From: Halobacterium sp. R2-5
Lineage (GTDB): Archaea; Halobacteriota; Halobacteria; Halobacteriales; Halobacteriaceae
Reading direction: 5' to 3'
Length of the DNA: 64,000 nt
NCBI RefSeq assembly: GCF_011734195.1
Contig: NZ_JAANTH010000001.1
Span: 1,054,001-1,118,000 of the forward strand
In this document: positions 25,463 through 32,850 of the stretch, piece after piece
Layout: every line of letters begins with the position of its first letter
Numbering within the stretch: position 1 is the stretch's first letter
Program-made: the position numbers and the translations under genes
The notes under the pieces: generated by a model
The model's database searches: none
Told to the model about the DNA's origin: nothing
Seen by the model: the letters and a program-made list of their open reading frames with translations, nothing else

Positions 25463-26509
25463 TCAGGCCGCTCTGGGGAGCGTGACCGAGAAGACGCTGC
25501 CCGTCGGCTCGTTGTCCTCGATCTCGACCTCGCCGTCGTACTGGTCGACCAGCGTCCGGACGAGGTACATGCCCATCCCGGTGCCCGTGCTGCCGAGACC
25601 CCGCTCGCCCTGCTCGAAGACCAACTGCTTCTGGTGGGCGGGGACTCCCGGGCCGTTGTCCGCGACGTGTACCGTGGCAGTGTCGTCAGTGGTCTCGCAG
25701 CGAATCTCGACGACGGGGTCGTCCTTGTCGTTGTGCTGGACCGCGTTGTTCAGGAGGTTCCGGAAGACGGAGCCGAGCAGCTCGTTCGCCGTCACCCGGA
25801 CGTCCGGGATCTCGCCGTCGACGACGAACTCGGCCTCCGGGAACGACTCGCGCCGCACTTCGACGACGTGCCGGAGCGTCTCGCGGAGCGAAACCGGGTG
25901 CGTGTCGAGGTCGCCGTCGTCGGTCACCGTCTGCGCGTACTCGCCGGCGACCTCCGTGAGTTCGTGGACGTGTCTGCCCGCGGTCACGATCCGCTGGAGG
26001 TAGGGTCGGCCCTCGTCGTCGACGTGGTCTCCGAGCAGGTCCGCCCACCCGAGCACGACGTTGACGTCGTTGCGGATGTCGTGGCGGAGAATCCGGTTGA
26101 GCGCGTCCAGCTCGTTCTCGCGGCGCTTCTGCTCGGTGATGTCCGTCGAGATGCCGATGACCGTGGAGACGTTGCCGTCGTCGTCGCGGACCGGAATCTG
26201 CTGGTTCTGCAGCCACCGCACCGACCCGTCCGGCCGGACGATGCGGCCCTCGTACGAGTTCGCGATTTCGTCCGGGTCGGACTGCTCCATGTTCGCGCGA
26301 ACGCGCTCGCGGTCGTCGGGGTGAATCGTCTCCACGAGGCGCGACGGGTCGTCCTCGATTTCCTCGGCCGGGATGCCCCAGATCTCCTCGAACCCGTCGC
26401 TGATGTAGTCGAATCGGTCCCGTCCGGACGTGAACCAGACCGCGACGCCGTCGAGGTGGTCGACCAGCGACTGGAAGCTCTCCTGCCGGTCGAGCAGTTC
26501 GGTCCCCAT
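25463..26509 (-). CDS. PAS-domain sensor histidine kinase
   Basis: A 348-residue soluble kinase: PAS domain about residues 10-128 (DYISDGFEEIWGIPAEEI, then GISTDITEQKRRE), an H-box with phospho-His143 in NRILRHDIRNDVNVV, and an HATPase domain with N box FRNLLNNAVQHN and G boxes DNGPGVP and GTGMGMYLV. There are no membrane segments, so it senses something in the cytoplasm through PAS. No response regulator gene is next to it. The start at 26509 is supported by a TTTATG box 25-30 nt upstream on the minus strand. Confidence 0.9.
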   Translation of the reverse strand: MGTELLDRQESFQSLVDHLDGVAVWFTSGRDRFDYISDGFEEIWGIPAEEIEDDPSRLVETIHPDDRERVRANMEQSDPDEIANSYEGRIVRPDGSVRWLQNQQIPVRDDDGNVSTVIGISTDITEQKRRENELDALNRILRHDIRNDVNVVLGWADLLGDHVDDEGRPYLQRIVTAGRHVHELTEVAGEYAQTVTDDGDLDTHPVSLRETLRHVVEVRRESFPEAEFVVDGEIPDVRVTANELLGSVFRNLLNNAVQHNDKDDPVVEIRCETTDDTATVHVADNGPGVPAHQKQLVFEQGERGLGSTGTGMGMYLVRTLVDQYDGEVEIEDNEPTGSVFSVTLPRAA

Positions 26510-26533
26510 ACTGTCTGTAAGTGATGAACGGCA

Positions 26534-26539
26534 CATAAA
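26534..26539 (-). promoter_or_regulatory. TATA-like box of the PAS kinase gene
   Basis: The plus-strand bases CATAAA read TTTATG on the minus strand, about 25-30 nt before the chosen ATG. This supports a leaderless transcript and the shorter protein over upstream in-frame starts. Confidence 0.5.
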
Positions 26540-26644
26540 CACCCACACACTTTCCTTCGTTGACACGTGTGTCGGCCGGCACGGGCGCTAGAGTCGCCGC
26601 TGCGGGCTTCGTTCCGCGTGAGAAACACGACGACGGGGTAACGG

Positions 26645-27370
26645 CTACGGCGAGACGACGCGCTTCACCGGGTCGTCAGCTTTCAGCGAGGTGACGACGA
26701 CCTTCGGCACGTCCGCGCGCTCGTGGACGCCCGCGGCGATCTCCTCGGCTGTCTCGACGAGCGCGGCGTCGTCGGCCATGTTCACGAGCGGAATCACCGT
26801 GGCTCCCTCCGGGATTCCCTTCATCCCACCGTCGGAGTGGGCGAGCACCGTCGCGACGTCCTCGGCACGGATCTCGTCGCCCACGGAGCGGCCGGTGATG
26901 GCTGCGACGCGCTCGGGACGGTGGGCGACGCCCTCGTCGAGCGGCTCGCCGACCGACCGCACGCTCGCAATCGGCACCACGACGTCCGCGCACCCCGGAA
27001 TCTGGGGTTCGTGATCGCCTGGCGCCTTCACGCGGCGGGTGCGCGCGCCGTCGGCCTTCACGAGCACGGCGTCAGCGCCCGCGTCGGCGAGACTCGCGAT
27101 TTCCGCTGGCTCGTAGCCGCGGTACCGGTCCTCGCGCTCGCGCTCCGGGACGACCCCGACCGGCCACTCCGCGGTCTCGCGGACGACGGTCGCCGGGTCG
27201 TCGGTGACGACGACCCGCGAGACGTGTTCGTCGAAGATCGGGATGCGGACGGTCGCGGTGACTGCGGCGCGCTCGACGCGGCCCGCGAGCGCGTACAGGA
27301 GCGATTTCTTCCCGCCCGCGCCGACCGCGCAGACGACCCCCTCGGCGTCGACGGCGTCAACGAGGTCCAT
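26645..27370 (-). CDS. yqeC: YqeC-like selenium-dependent hydroxylase accessory protein
   Basis: A 241-residue P-loop-like protein with the N-terminal AVGAGGKKSLLYALA and central VLVKADGARTRRVKAPGDHEPQIP, which match the YqeC family. In bacteria, yqeC sits with genes for molybdenum hydroxylases and is thought to help cofactor handling. Its direct function is not shown. The ATG starts immediately after the padR stop codon, so padR and yqeC are one transcript. Confidence 0.8.
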   Translation of the reverse strand: MDLVDAVDAEGVVCAVGAGGKKSLLYALAGRVERAAVTATVRIPIFDEHVSRVVVTDDPATVVRETAEWPVGVVPEREREDRYRGYEPAEIASLADAGADAVLVKADGARTRRVKAPGDHEPQIPGCADVVVPIASVRSVGEPLDEGVAHRPERVAAITGRSVGDEIRAEDVATVLAHSDGGMKGIPEGATVIPLVNMADDAALVETAEEIAAGVHERADVPKVVVTSLKADDPVKRVVSP

Positions 27371-27688
27371 TCAGTTCGCGAGGAGGAGGTGCTCGTCGTC
27401 CAGTTCCTCGACGGCCTCGTCGACGTATCGGTTCTCCCACTTGCGGCGCGCGCGCAGCTCGCGGTCGCCGCGCTGCGTGAGCGCGTACTCGTTGGTGCGC
27501 TCGTCGCGCTGGCGCTTCTCCACGAGCCCCTTCTCGACGAGCGTGTCGAGGTTCGGGTAGAGGCGGCCGTGGTTGATGTCCGCCTCGTAGTACTGTTCGA
27601 GTTCGGCCTTGATGTCGAGGCCGTTCGGTTCGTCCAGTCCCGCCGTGACGGCGAGGAGGTCGCGCTGGAAGCCGGTGAGGTCGTCCAT
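27371..27688 (-). CDS. PadR-family transcriptional regulator
   Basis: A 105-residue winged-helix protein with the PadR pattern: FQRDLLAVTAGLDEPNGLDIKAELEQYYEADINHGRLYPNLDTLVEKGLVEKR, in which GRLYPNLDTL is the recognition helix. It probably represses its own operon with yqeC, starting 0 nt before it. No effector domain is present beyond the short C-terminal helix. Haloarchaeal PadR proteins of this size are common one-domain repressors. Confidence 0.88.
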   Translation of the reverse strand: MDDLTGFQRDLLAVTAGLDEPNGLDIKAELEQYYEADINHGRLYPNLDTLVEKGLVEKRQRDERTNEYALTQRGDRELRARRKWENRYVDEAVEELDDEHLLLAN

Positions 27689-27768
27689 CGTCCTGCTTAC
27701 AGCGTCGGTCGGTACTGTATTAAGCCCGGTGGCCACGCCGTCGGCGAGAACGAGCAGCGCCGCTTCGC

Positions 27769-28485
27769 TCACGCCTCGACGCGGGGCGGTGTGAGGAGGT
27801 CCGAGTCGGCGAGCGCGGCGCACGCCCCGGCGATGGCGAGCACGCGCTCGTCGGTGAAGAAGTCGGGCTCGTGGGCCTCGGCGTCGACGATGCCGACGAC
27901 GTCGTCGCCGACGAGGATGGGACAGCAGAACTCGCTGCGGACGCTGTCGTCGCACTCGTAGTACGGGCCGTCGTACTCCTCGACGTCGTCGACGAGCACG
28001 GCCTCGCCAGTGAGCCCGACGGTGGTGTTGTTCGAGCGCTCGGCGAACGCTTCGGTGAGCGGGAACTCGGCGCGCGAGGGGTCGCCGACGTAGGCTTCCT
28101 TCACGAGCACTTCCTCGCCGTCGGAGTCGGTGGCGCGGCGGTAGACGCCGAGCCAGTCCGGGTTCGTCTCCTCGGCGAGCCGGCGGACGGTCTCGTCGAG
28201 CGCGACCAGGCGCGCGGTGTTCGGGTGGTCGCGGAGGCGCTCGGGCTCGTACTCCAGCCCGCAGATGGGCGCGAGGTTGTACGGCTCGTCGGCGAGACCC
28301 ACACCACAGGAACCGTCCGGTCCGAGCTCGGGCACGGGGTAGACGTAGCAGTCTTCGACGGTATCGGCGTCGACGGTGGCGTGCGGGGGGCGCGCGACGA
28401 GCGCCGCGCCGCGTTCGGCGGCGCTCGTGTCGCCGTCGGCGTACTCCGGGAGGCCCACGGCCCGGAGGTAGGACTCGTGGTTCAT
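27769..28485 (-). CDS. GAF-domain protein, fRMsr-like
   Basis: A 238-residue protein: an N-terminal unknown part (1-95) followed by a GAF domain (about 95-230). The GAF core contains ECDDSVRSEFCCPILVGDDVVGIVDAEA. The CDxxxxSE pattern (Cys178, Ser184-Glu185) matches the catalytic region of free methionine-(R)-sulfoxide reductases, but the two other family cysteines upstream are not in their usual places (SNNTTVGLTG instead). It may be a methionine sulfoxide reductase variant or a ligand sensor. It lies 80 nt before padR on the same strand. Confidence 0.7.
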   Translation of the reverse strand: MNHESYLRAVGLPEYADGDTSAAERGAALVARPPHATVDADTVEDCYVYPVPELGPDGSCGVGLADEPYNLAPICGLEYEPERLRDHPNTARLVALDETVRRLAEETNPDWLGVYRRATDSDGEEVLVKEAYVGDPSRAEFPLTEAFAERSNNTTVGLTGEAVLVDDVEEYDGPYYECDDSVRSEFCCPILVGDDVVGIVDAEAHEPDFFTDERVLAIAGACAALADSDLLTPPRVEA

Positions 28486-28520
28486 ACTACGGCGTTGGGG
28501 GTGGGGACGTATAGGGCCGT

Positions 28521-28775
28521 TCACTCGGGCAAGATCCCGGCGTCGAGCGCGCGCTCGCCGCGCTCGGTCACCCGGTAGACCACTTCTCCGGTGACGGCTT
28601 CGACGAGGCCGCGCTCGGCCAGCACCTCGAAGCGGGACTCGACGTACGGCGTGTGCATGCCGATGCGGTTCGCGACGATGGCGGGGTACTCGGGTTCGCG
28701 GTCCGCGAGGAACGCCAGGATGGTGGCGTCCGCGGGCCGACTCCACGCTGGTTGGCTGGGCGCTGCCTCGTGCAT
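28521..28775 (-). CDS. Small winged-helix DNA-binding protein (PhiH repressor-like)
   Basis: An 84-residue protein consisting of one winged helix: ATILAFLADREPEYPAIVANRIGMHTPYVESRFEVLAERGLVEAV, then the wing EVVYRVTERGERALD. This is the size and pattern of haloarchaeal PhiH1-repressor-like regulators, often involved in repression of nearby genes. The start at 28775 lies just after an A/T-rich stretch (28790-28812) that likely contains its promoter. Confidence 0.75.
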   Translation of the reverse strand: MHEAAPSQPAWSRPADATILAFLADREPEYPAIVANRIGMHTPYVESRFEVLAERGLVEAVTGEVVYRVTERGERALDAGILPE

Positions 28776-28919
28776 ACGGCTGTATGGTACTTGATAGCAC
28801 ATAACACTATTGCCGAAATGGCCGACACTCACTTGCAGTCCAGCGGCTGGCCAGTCTCCCAGTGAGGCGAGAAAACTGGTGCTCCGGGGAGTTACGCGTG
28901 ACGGACCAGCGGGGCCGCG

Positions 28920-29549
28920 TCAGGCCGTGGTTTCGGTGGTCGTCTCGTTACCGGCGGCGTCCTCGGTGGTCGTCTCGTCGCCGACACCGCTGCTGTCGTT
29001 CGTCTCGTTACCGCTGCTGTCGTTCGTGTCGCTGCCGACGAGGTTGTCGTCAGTCGTTTCGTTGCCGGCAGTGTCCCCGGTGGTGGTTTCGTTCGTGTCG
29101 CCTGCTGTGGTCTCGTTCGTGTCGTCCGCCGGCGCGCCCGCCGCGCCGTCGTCGGTCGTCTCGTTCGTGCCGGCTTCGGTGGTCGTCTCGTTCATCCCGT
29201 CGTCAGTGGTCGTCTCGTCGCCCACACCTGCAGCGTCGTCTTCAGTCGTCGCGTTCACGCCGTCCTCGGTCGTGGTCTCGTTCATTCCAGCGTCAGTCGT
29301 CGTCTCGTTCATGCCGGCCTCGGTGGTCGTCTCGTCCGCGCCGGCTTCAGTCGTCGTCTCGGTCATGTCGCCTTCGGTCGTCGCGTCGCCCGCGCCCATA
29401 CCGTCTTCAGTCGTCCCGGCAACGCCGCCGTCTGTGCCGTTCTCGGCGCCGTCACCGCCGTCGCCGCCCGGGCCGGCGCAGCCGGCCACGAGTAGCAGTC
29501 CGACGACGAACACTGCCGCGAGCGATTTCCGTGATGGTGTCCATCTCAT
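28920..29549 (-). CDS. Low-complexity Thr/Glu-rich lipoprotein with many N-glycosylation sequons
   Basis: A 209-residue predicted surface lipoprotein. After a signal segment, the lipobox VAGC (Cys about residue 24) precedes a Gly/Asp linker. The rest is an irregular repeat of NETTTEAG/DAG-type units. I count 13 N-x-S/T sequons (mostly NET, also NAT, NDS, NGT). Such a sequence should be unfolded, acidic and heavily glycosylated, like a stalk or surface coat. The repeats in DNA are codon-level echoes of the peptide repeat. It is divergent from the calcium-repeat regulator gene. Confidence 0.75.
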   Translation of the reverse strand: MRWTPSRKSLAAVFVVGLLLVAGCAGPGGDGGDGAENGTDGGVAGTTEDGMGAGDATTEGDMTETTTEAGADETTTEAGMNETTTDAGMNETTTEDGVNATTEDDAAGVGDETTTDDGMNETTTEAGTNETTDDGAAGAPADDTNETTAGDTNETTTGDTAGNETTDDNLVGSDTNDSSGNETNDSSGVGDETTTEDAAGNETTTETTA

Positions 29550-29843
29550 GACGCGTCTCGACGTGGGGCCGAGAGCCGCGTAAAAGCCCTAACCCGTTCC
29601 GGACGTTTCGGGTCTGCAGGGGCCTGACGCGACCGTTTCGACAGTTTCGGCGGCGATTAATCGACCGCTTCGACGCCGACGGGGAGCGAGTCCCGAGGAG
29701 ACGCCGGAACGACGCTGTTCGGATCGCCCTCGCTCGCTGGGAGTGGTCGCCAGTAACGCGCGCTTACGTATCAACCGACATTCATTACCACGAGTACGAG
29801 ACGTATAATAACGAGTGGGGGGGTCGTAGGTCGGGCAGAGCCC
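29550..29843. promoter_or_regulatory. Divergent intergenic region between lipoprotein and calcium-repeat regulator
   Basis: About 300 bp without a credible long gene. On the minus strand, CTTTTACG (about 29578-29588) sits roughly 30 nt before the lipoprotein start. On the plus strand, CGTATAATAAC (29802-29812) is the clearest TATA box here; transcription should begin near 29832. The middle part (29600-29760) shows no motif I recognise. Confidence 0.5.
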
Positions 29844-29894
29844 ATGGAAACTGAGCTTCTGTCTCGACCGCCGTGCCCGGTGGCCGCCAGATGA
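29844..29894 (+). CDS. Candidate 16-codon leader ORF overlapping the calcium-repeat regulator start
   Basis: An ATG about 12 nt after the expected transcription start opens METELLSRPPCPVAAR. The frame then stops at a TGA that overlaps the main gene's ATG as ATGA. The arrangement is that of a translationally coupled leader peptide. It could also be chance, since it is short and untested. Confidence 0.35.
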   Translation: METELLSRPPCPVAAR

Positions 29895-31528
29895 ACCGAC
29901 GAACGCTCGCCCGGCTCGCGGCGTGTCTCGTCTTCGCGAGCGCGGTCGTCGCCGGGTCGGCGGCACCGGTCGCGGCCCAGCCCGGGGTGCAGGCGGTCGA
30001 GTACACGGGAGACAGCGACGTCCCGGACGACCAGACGTCGCTGACGCTGTGGCGCTCGGGTCCCCACCAGTTCGACGTCACGGTCGCCGGAGCGGGCAAC
30101 GACAGCAGCGGCCGGGCGTGTCTCGTCGCGCAGCCCGTCGACGGCAACGAGAGCCAGGAGCTGGCCTGCGAGTCCTTCCAGGTGCCGGCGAACGGGACGA
30201 CGACGGTCACGGTCGGCGTCTCCGAGTGGCCGGCGGAGCTCACCGGCCAGCAGGAGGTGCGCGTCGAACTCCGGTCGGCGGAGGACTCGCGGTTGCTCGC
30301 GGCGTCGTCGTTCGGCGCGACCGTCATCGAGCGGGACGGCGACGTCGACGGCGACGGCCTGACGAACGAGCAGGAGGTCGAGGTCGGGTCCAGCTTCCGC
30401 GTGCCCGACACGGACGGCGACGGGCTCGACGACGGCGAGGAGGTCGAGACGTACGGCACCGACCCGACGAGCGAGGACACGGACGGCGACGGGCTCGACG
30501 ACGCCGCCGAAGTCGAGGAGCACGACACCGACCCGACGGCAGCCGACTCCGACGACGACGGGCTCTCGGACGCACGCGAACTCGAAGTCGGCACGAACCC
30601 GACGCGGGCGGACACTGACGGCGACGGCCTCGACGACGGCGAGGAGGTCAACACCTACCAGACCGACCCGACTAACCCGGACACGGACGACGACGGGCTC
30701 GACGACGCCGCCGAAGTCGAGGAGCACGACACCGACCCGACGAGCGGCGATACGGACGACGACGGCCTCGCGGACAACCTCGAAGTGAACACGTACGGCA
30801 CGGACCCGAACAAGGTCGACACCGACGAGGACGGCCTCGACGACGCCGCCGAAGTCGAGGAGCACGGCACTGACCCGACTGACCCCGACACGGACGACGA
30901 CGGCCTCGACGACGCTGCCGAAGTGAACACGTACGGCACGAACCCGAGCGAGGCGGACACGGACGACGACGGCCTCGACGACGGCGAGGAAGTCAACACT
31001 TACCAGACCGACCCGACTGACCCGGACACGGACGGCGACGGCCAGAACGACCTCGCGGAGGTCCGCGCCGAGGAGTCCGGTCGCATCCCGCTGTGGGTGC
31101 TCGGACTCGCGGGCGTCGCCACCCTCGCCGCGACTTACGTCGTTGCGTCTTACCGTCTCGACGGCGTCTCGCTCGTCGACGTCTGGGCTCGGCTCCCGAC
31201 GCCCGACGAGTCGAGCGGCGGTACGGCCGCCACGACCAGCCCCGAGAGCGAGAACGCCGGGCGGAGCTCCGGGGGTTCGGAGTCGACGGAGGACGTGGCG
31301 GTGGAGTTCCTCTCCGCGGAGGAGCACGTCGTGAAGCTCCTCGAGGACAACGGCGGCCGGATGCAGCAGTCGAACATCGTCGAGGAGACCGGGTGGTCGA
31401 AGGCCAAGACCAGCCGCGTGCTCTCGGAGATGGCCGACGAGGGCGAGGTCGTGAAGATACAGCTCGGCCGCGGGAACGTCGTCTCCCTGCCCGGGGAGCT
31501 CCCGCCCGGCGTCGACCCGCCGGAGTGA
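29891..31528 (+). CDS. Membrane-tethered winged-helix protein with extracellular calcium-type (TSP3-like) repeats
   Basis: A 545-residue protein. An export signal (residues 1-35) is followed by a beta-rich domain (36-148) and eleven 22-23-residue units (149-396) of the form DTDGDGLDDGEEVxTYGTDP, which are thrombospondin type 3/dockerin-like calcium loops. One membrane helix (IPLWVLGLAGVATLAATYVV, about 398-418) precedes a disordered linker. A winged helix at about 470-540 contains SNIVEETGWSKAKTSRVLSEM. The order puts calcium loops outside and a DNA-binding domain inside. It is probably a one-protein sensor that controls genes in response to ions or wall state; targets are unknown. Confidence 0.85.
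   Translation: MNRRTLARLAACLVFASAVVAGSAAPVAAQPGVQAVEYTGDSDVPDDQTSLTLWRSGPHQFDVTVAGAGNDSSGRACLVAQPVDGNESQELACESFQVPANGTTTVTVGVSEWPAELTGQQEVRVELRSAEDSRLLAASSFGATVIERDGDVDGDGLTNEQEVEVGSSFRVPDTDGDGLDDGEEVETYGTDPTSEDTDGDGLDDAAEVEEHDTDPTAADSDDDGLSDARELEVGTNPTRADTDGDGLDDGEEVNTYQTDPTNPDTDDDGLDDAAEVEEHDTDPTSGDTDDDGLADNLEVNTYGTDPNKVDTDEDGLDDAAEVEEHGTDPTDPDTDDDGLDDAAEVNTYGTNPSEADTDDDGLDDGEEVNTYQTDPTDPDTDGDGQNDLAEVRAEESGRIPLWVLGLAGVATLAATYVVASYRLDGVSLVDVWARLPTPDESSGGTAATTSPESENAGRSSGGSESTEDVAVEFLSAEEHVVKLLEDNGGRMQQSNIVEETGWSKAKTSRVLSEMADEGEVVKIQLGRGNVVSLPGELPPGVDPPE
30335..31081 (+). repeat. Eleven tandem calcium-loop repeats within the regulator gene
   Basis: In-frame tandem units of roughly 66-69 bp encode DxDxDGLxD calcium-binding loops. 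Blocks such as the one encoding GLDDAAEVEEHDTDP recur almost base for base, suggesting recent duplication and possible length variation between strains. Confidence 0.85.
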
Positions 31529-31558
31529 TCGCGTCCCCGCCCGAGGGGGTCGAGCTTC

Positions 31559-32005
31559 TCAGGTCGTGACGACGGTGACAGCGCCGTCGAACTCGAGGAT
31601 GATGCGCTGGGTGACGTCCCCGAAGATGGCCTTCCCGGCCGGGGAGCGCTTGCGGCCCGCCACGAAGACGTGGTCGGCGTCGCGCTCCTCCGCCAGGGAC
31701 AGCACCTCGTCGCCCAGATCGCCGAGGCGACCGACCGGCTCGTAGGCGACGTCGACACCGTCGAGGACGTCGCGGCCGACGTCCTTCGCGTACTTCTCGG
31801 CGCCGTCGAGTGCCTCGTCGACGGTGTAGTTGACGTCGAGGCTCGGGACGCTCATCATCGACTCGCGGCGCTCGGCGTACTCGTCGTCGGTGGTCACGTG
31901 GACCAGCAGTAGCTCGGCGTCCACGCCCGCTGCGAGCTCGCCCGCCTCCCGGACGAGGGACTTCGCGGAGTCGGACGCGTCGACGACTGCGATGGCGCGC
32001 TCCAT
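31559..32005 (-). CDS. Universal stress protein (UspA family)
   Basis: A 148-residue single USP domain: N-terminal ERAIAVVDASDSAKSLVREA, then VAGRKRSPAGKAIFGDVTQRIILEF near the end, which resembles the ATP-binding G-x2-G-x9-G motif with a Lys-rich variation. Single-domain USPs are abundant in haloarchaea and typically homodimers that bind ATP or other nucleotides. It is convergent with the calcium-repeat regulator, and its start is followed by an A/T-rich promoter segment (32028-32042). Confidence 0.85.
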   Translation of the reverse strand: MERAIAVVDASDSAKSLVREAGELAAGVDAELLLVHVTTDDEYAERRESMMSVPSLDVNYTVDEALDGAEKYAKDVGRDVLDGVDVAYEPVGRLGDLGDEVLSLAEERDADHVFVAGRKRSPAGKAIFGDVTQRIILEFDGAVTVVTT

Positions 32006-32103
32006 GTGTCACCGCGCTCGCCCTCGTCGCTTAAATACCGTGGTGATCCGGGCTAGCACACGGCAGCCGAACGTCTTTGTACGAGGGGGCGGACGCTCGG
32101 AGT

Positions 32104-32808
32104 ATGAGCCTCCGCGAGGTGGTCGCGACGGTCCGGGGGCGCGAGAAGACGCTCACGGTGTACACGAACCCCGGCACGAGCGTCGTGCCGGAGCTCCGGG
32201 AGTACTTCGCGTCCCAGAACGTCGCCATCGAGGACGCCGACGCCGGCAGCGACCCCGAGCACGCGGTGCTCTCGGACGACGGCGAGTTCCTCACCGCGGT
32301 CGGCATCGACGCGCTCCGGTCGCTGACCGACGGGTCCCCACGGGACGTCGGCGAGGAAGCGGCGTACAGCCGGCTGCTCTCGCGCCTCGACCGCACGACG
32401 TTCACCTCGTACAGCCGCCGCCAGATGCTCGAAGCCACCCGCGAAATCGAGGACCGCGCGTGGCGCACGCGGGACGGCCGCCTGTACGCGGGCTTCCAGC
32501 GCGCGTCGAACTTCGCGGGCGAACGCGACACCTACGCCCGCCTCGCCGCCACGGACCTCGACGTCCACGTCTACGGCCTCCCGGACGCGACCGTCGACGT
32601 GCCCGACGGCGTCACGTTCCACGGTGCCGCGATTCCCGACGTCGCGTCGTCGTGGTTCGTCGTCTTCGACGGCGGCGACGACCCACGGCAGGCGTGCGCG
32701 CTGCTCGCGACCGAGCGCGAGGACGGCTTCTACGGCTTCTGGACGTACGACGCGGCGCTCGTCGACGACGCGCTCGACGCGCTCGGCGTGGCCCGCATCT
32801 CGGCGTAA
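32104..32808 (+). CDS. DICT sensory domain protein
   Basis: A 234-residue soluble protein starting MSLREVVATVRGREKTLTVYTNPG. Conserved blocks FTSYSRRQMLEATREIEDRAWRTRDGRLYAGFQRASNF and DVASSWFVVFDGGDDPRQACALLATE match the DICT (diguanylate cyclase/two-component-linked) sensor domain common in haloarchaea. No output domain is attached, so it likely signals through a partner, as stand-alone DICT proteins do. The ligand is unknown. Confidence 0.82.
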   Translation: MSLREVVATVRGREKTLTVYTNPGTSVVPELREYFASQNVAIEDADAGSDPEHAVLSDDGEFLTAVGIDALRSLTDGSPRDVGEEAAYSRLLSRLDRTTFTSYSRRQMLEATREIEDRAWRTRDGRLYAGFQRASNFAGERDTYARLAATDLDVHVYGLPDATVDVPDGVTFHGAAIPDVASSWFVVFDGGDDPRQACALLATEREDGFYGFWTYDAALVDDALDALGVARISA

Positions 32809-32850
32809 GCCGAGGGTAACGCTTTCCTCGTGGCGTGCGAAGCAGCCGAC

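Noticed and set aside
28940..29400. Repeated GTGGTCGTCTCGTT-like DNA, which could suggest a repeat array or CRISPR
   Set aside because: Spacing is irregular and in frame; the repetition follows the NETTT peptide repeats of the lipoprotein. There are no unique spacers or cas genes.
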